DNA from: Chloroflexota bacterium
GTDB taxonomy: Bacteria; Chloroflexota; Anaerolineae; UBA3071
DNA length: 22,185 nucleotides
Direction of reading: 5' to 3'
Assembly (NCBI GenBank): GCA_014383605.1
Contig: JACNHM010000283.1
Location: 1-22,185 of the forward strand
Made by a program: the position numbers and the translations under genes
In this document: in pieces, positions 22,127 through 22,185 of the stretch
How positions within the stretch are numbered: position 1 is the first letter of the stretch
Layout of the letters: each line of letters starts with the position of its first letter
Notes under the pieces: generated by a model
The model's database searches: none
What the model was told of the DNA's origin: nothing
Seen by the model: the letters and a program-made list of their open reading frames with translations, nothing else

Positions 22127-22185
22127 TGGCTGAGCTTGTCCTCTCAGCGTCCCTCACGCTGTGCAATTCATCACCGGGAGAAACG

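Larger units (their letters stand above)
21876..22185. other. 310-bp intergenic control region upstream of the ECF operon
   Basis: This is the only gene-free stretch over 300 bases. It contains two divergent promoters with their -35 boxes 15 bases apart, a structured leader for the leftward ECF operon, a terminator-like hairpin next to the ecfA start, and the start of the leader for a rightward gene outside the window. A purine-rich GGGAG near the right edge (22176-22180) looks like that gene's ribosome binding site. No conserved full-length coding frame is seen. Confidence 0.75.

Noticed and set aside
22129..22148. Hairpin GCTGAG with CTCAGC right of the rightward promoter
   Set aside because: Its 5' arm lies mostly upstream of the expected transcription start near 22133, so it would not form in the RNA.

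Overview
The window is a long run of housekeeping genes on the + strand, followed by a short accessory operon on the - strand. It has no rRNA, tRNA, insertion sequence, phage gene or CRISPR array. The DNA is GC-rich. Gene order and protein style (L3 with a GQSDRERAPG core; Cys-rich zinc forms of S4, S14, L24 and L36; frequent GTG/TTG starts) suggest a Gram-positive-like or deep-branching bacterium. Chloroflexota (Anaerolineae-like) is my best guess, but it is an inference from style and not a database match.

Region 1 (1-17128, + strand) is a fused str-S10-spc-alpha-L13/S9 supercluster: tuf (3' end), rpsJ, rplC, rplD, rplW, rplB, rpsS, rplV, rpsC, rplP, rpmC, rpsQ, rplN, rplX, rplE, rpsN, rpsH, rplF, rplR, rpsE, rpmD, rplO, secY, map, rpmJ, rpsM, rpsK, rpsD, rpoA, rplQ, truA, rplM, rpsI. 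Together these supply most of the small and large subunit core, the translocon channel, N-terminal methionine removal, the RNA polymerase alpha subunit and a tRNA pseudouridine synthase. Two genes often found here, adk and infA, are absent from the usual slots (secY-map and map-rpmJ). RpoA carries an unusual acidic tail of about 85 residues after its C-terminal domain.

Region 2 (17129-17773) is a 156-bp gap made largely of 7-bp repeat units with a strong hairpin, then a moaB/mog-type molybdopterin gene.

Region 3 (17791-21875, - strand) is a four-gene operon read leftward: a fused double ATPase (EcfA-EcfA'), EcfT, an ECF substrate-binding S component, and type III pantothenate kinase (coaX). 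It reads as a vitamin uptake and activation unit, most likely for pantothenate: the ECF transporter imports the vitamin and CoaX phosphorylates it as the first step to coenzyme A.

Region 4 (21876-22185) is a 310-bp intergenic control region. It holds two back-to-back promoters. The leftward one produces a structured leader of about 170 nt that ends in a hairpin plus U-run terminator immediately before the ecfA start. This looks like an attenuator or riboswitch-type leader and is the most interesting candidate for an undescribed element. The rightward promoter serves a gene that begins beyond the window.

A second theme is heptameric tandem repeats in several of the intergenic gaps of this otherwise compact operon.
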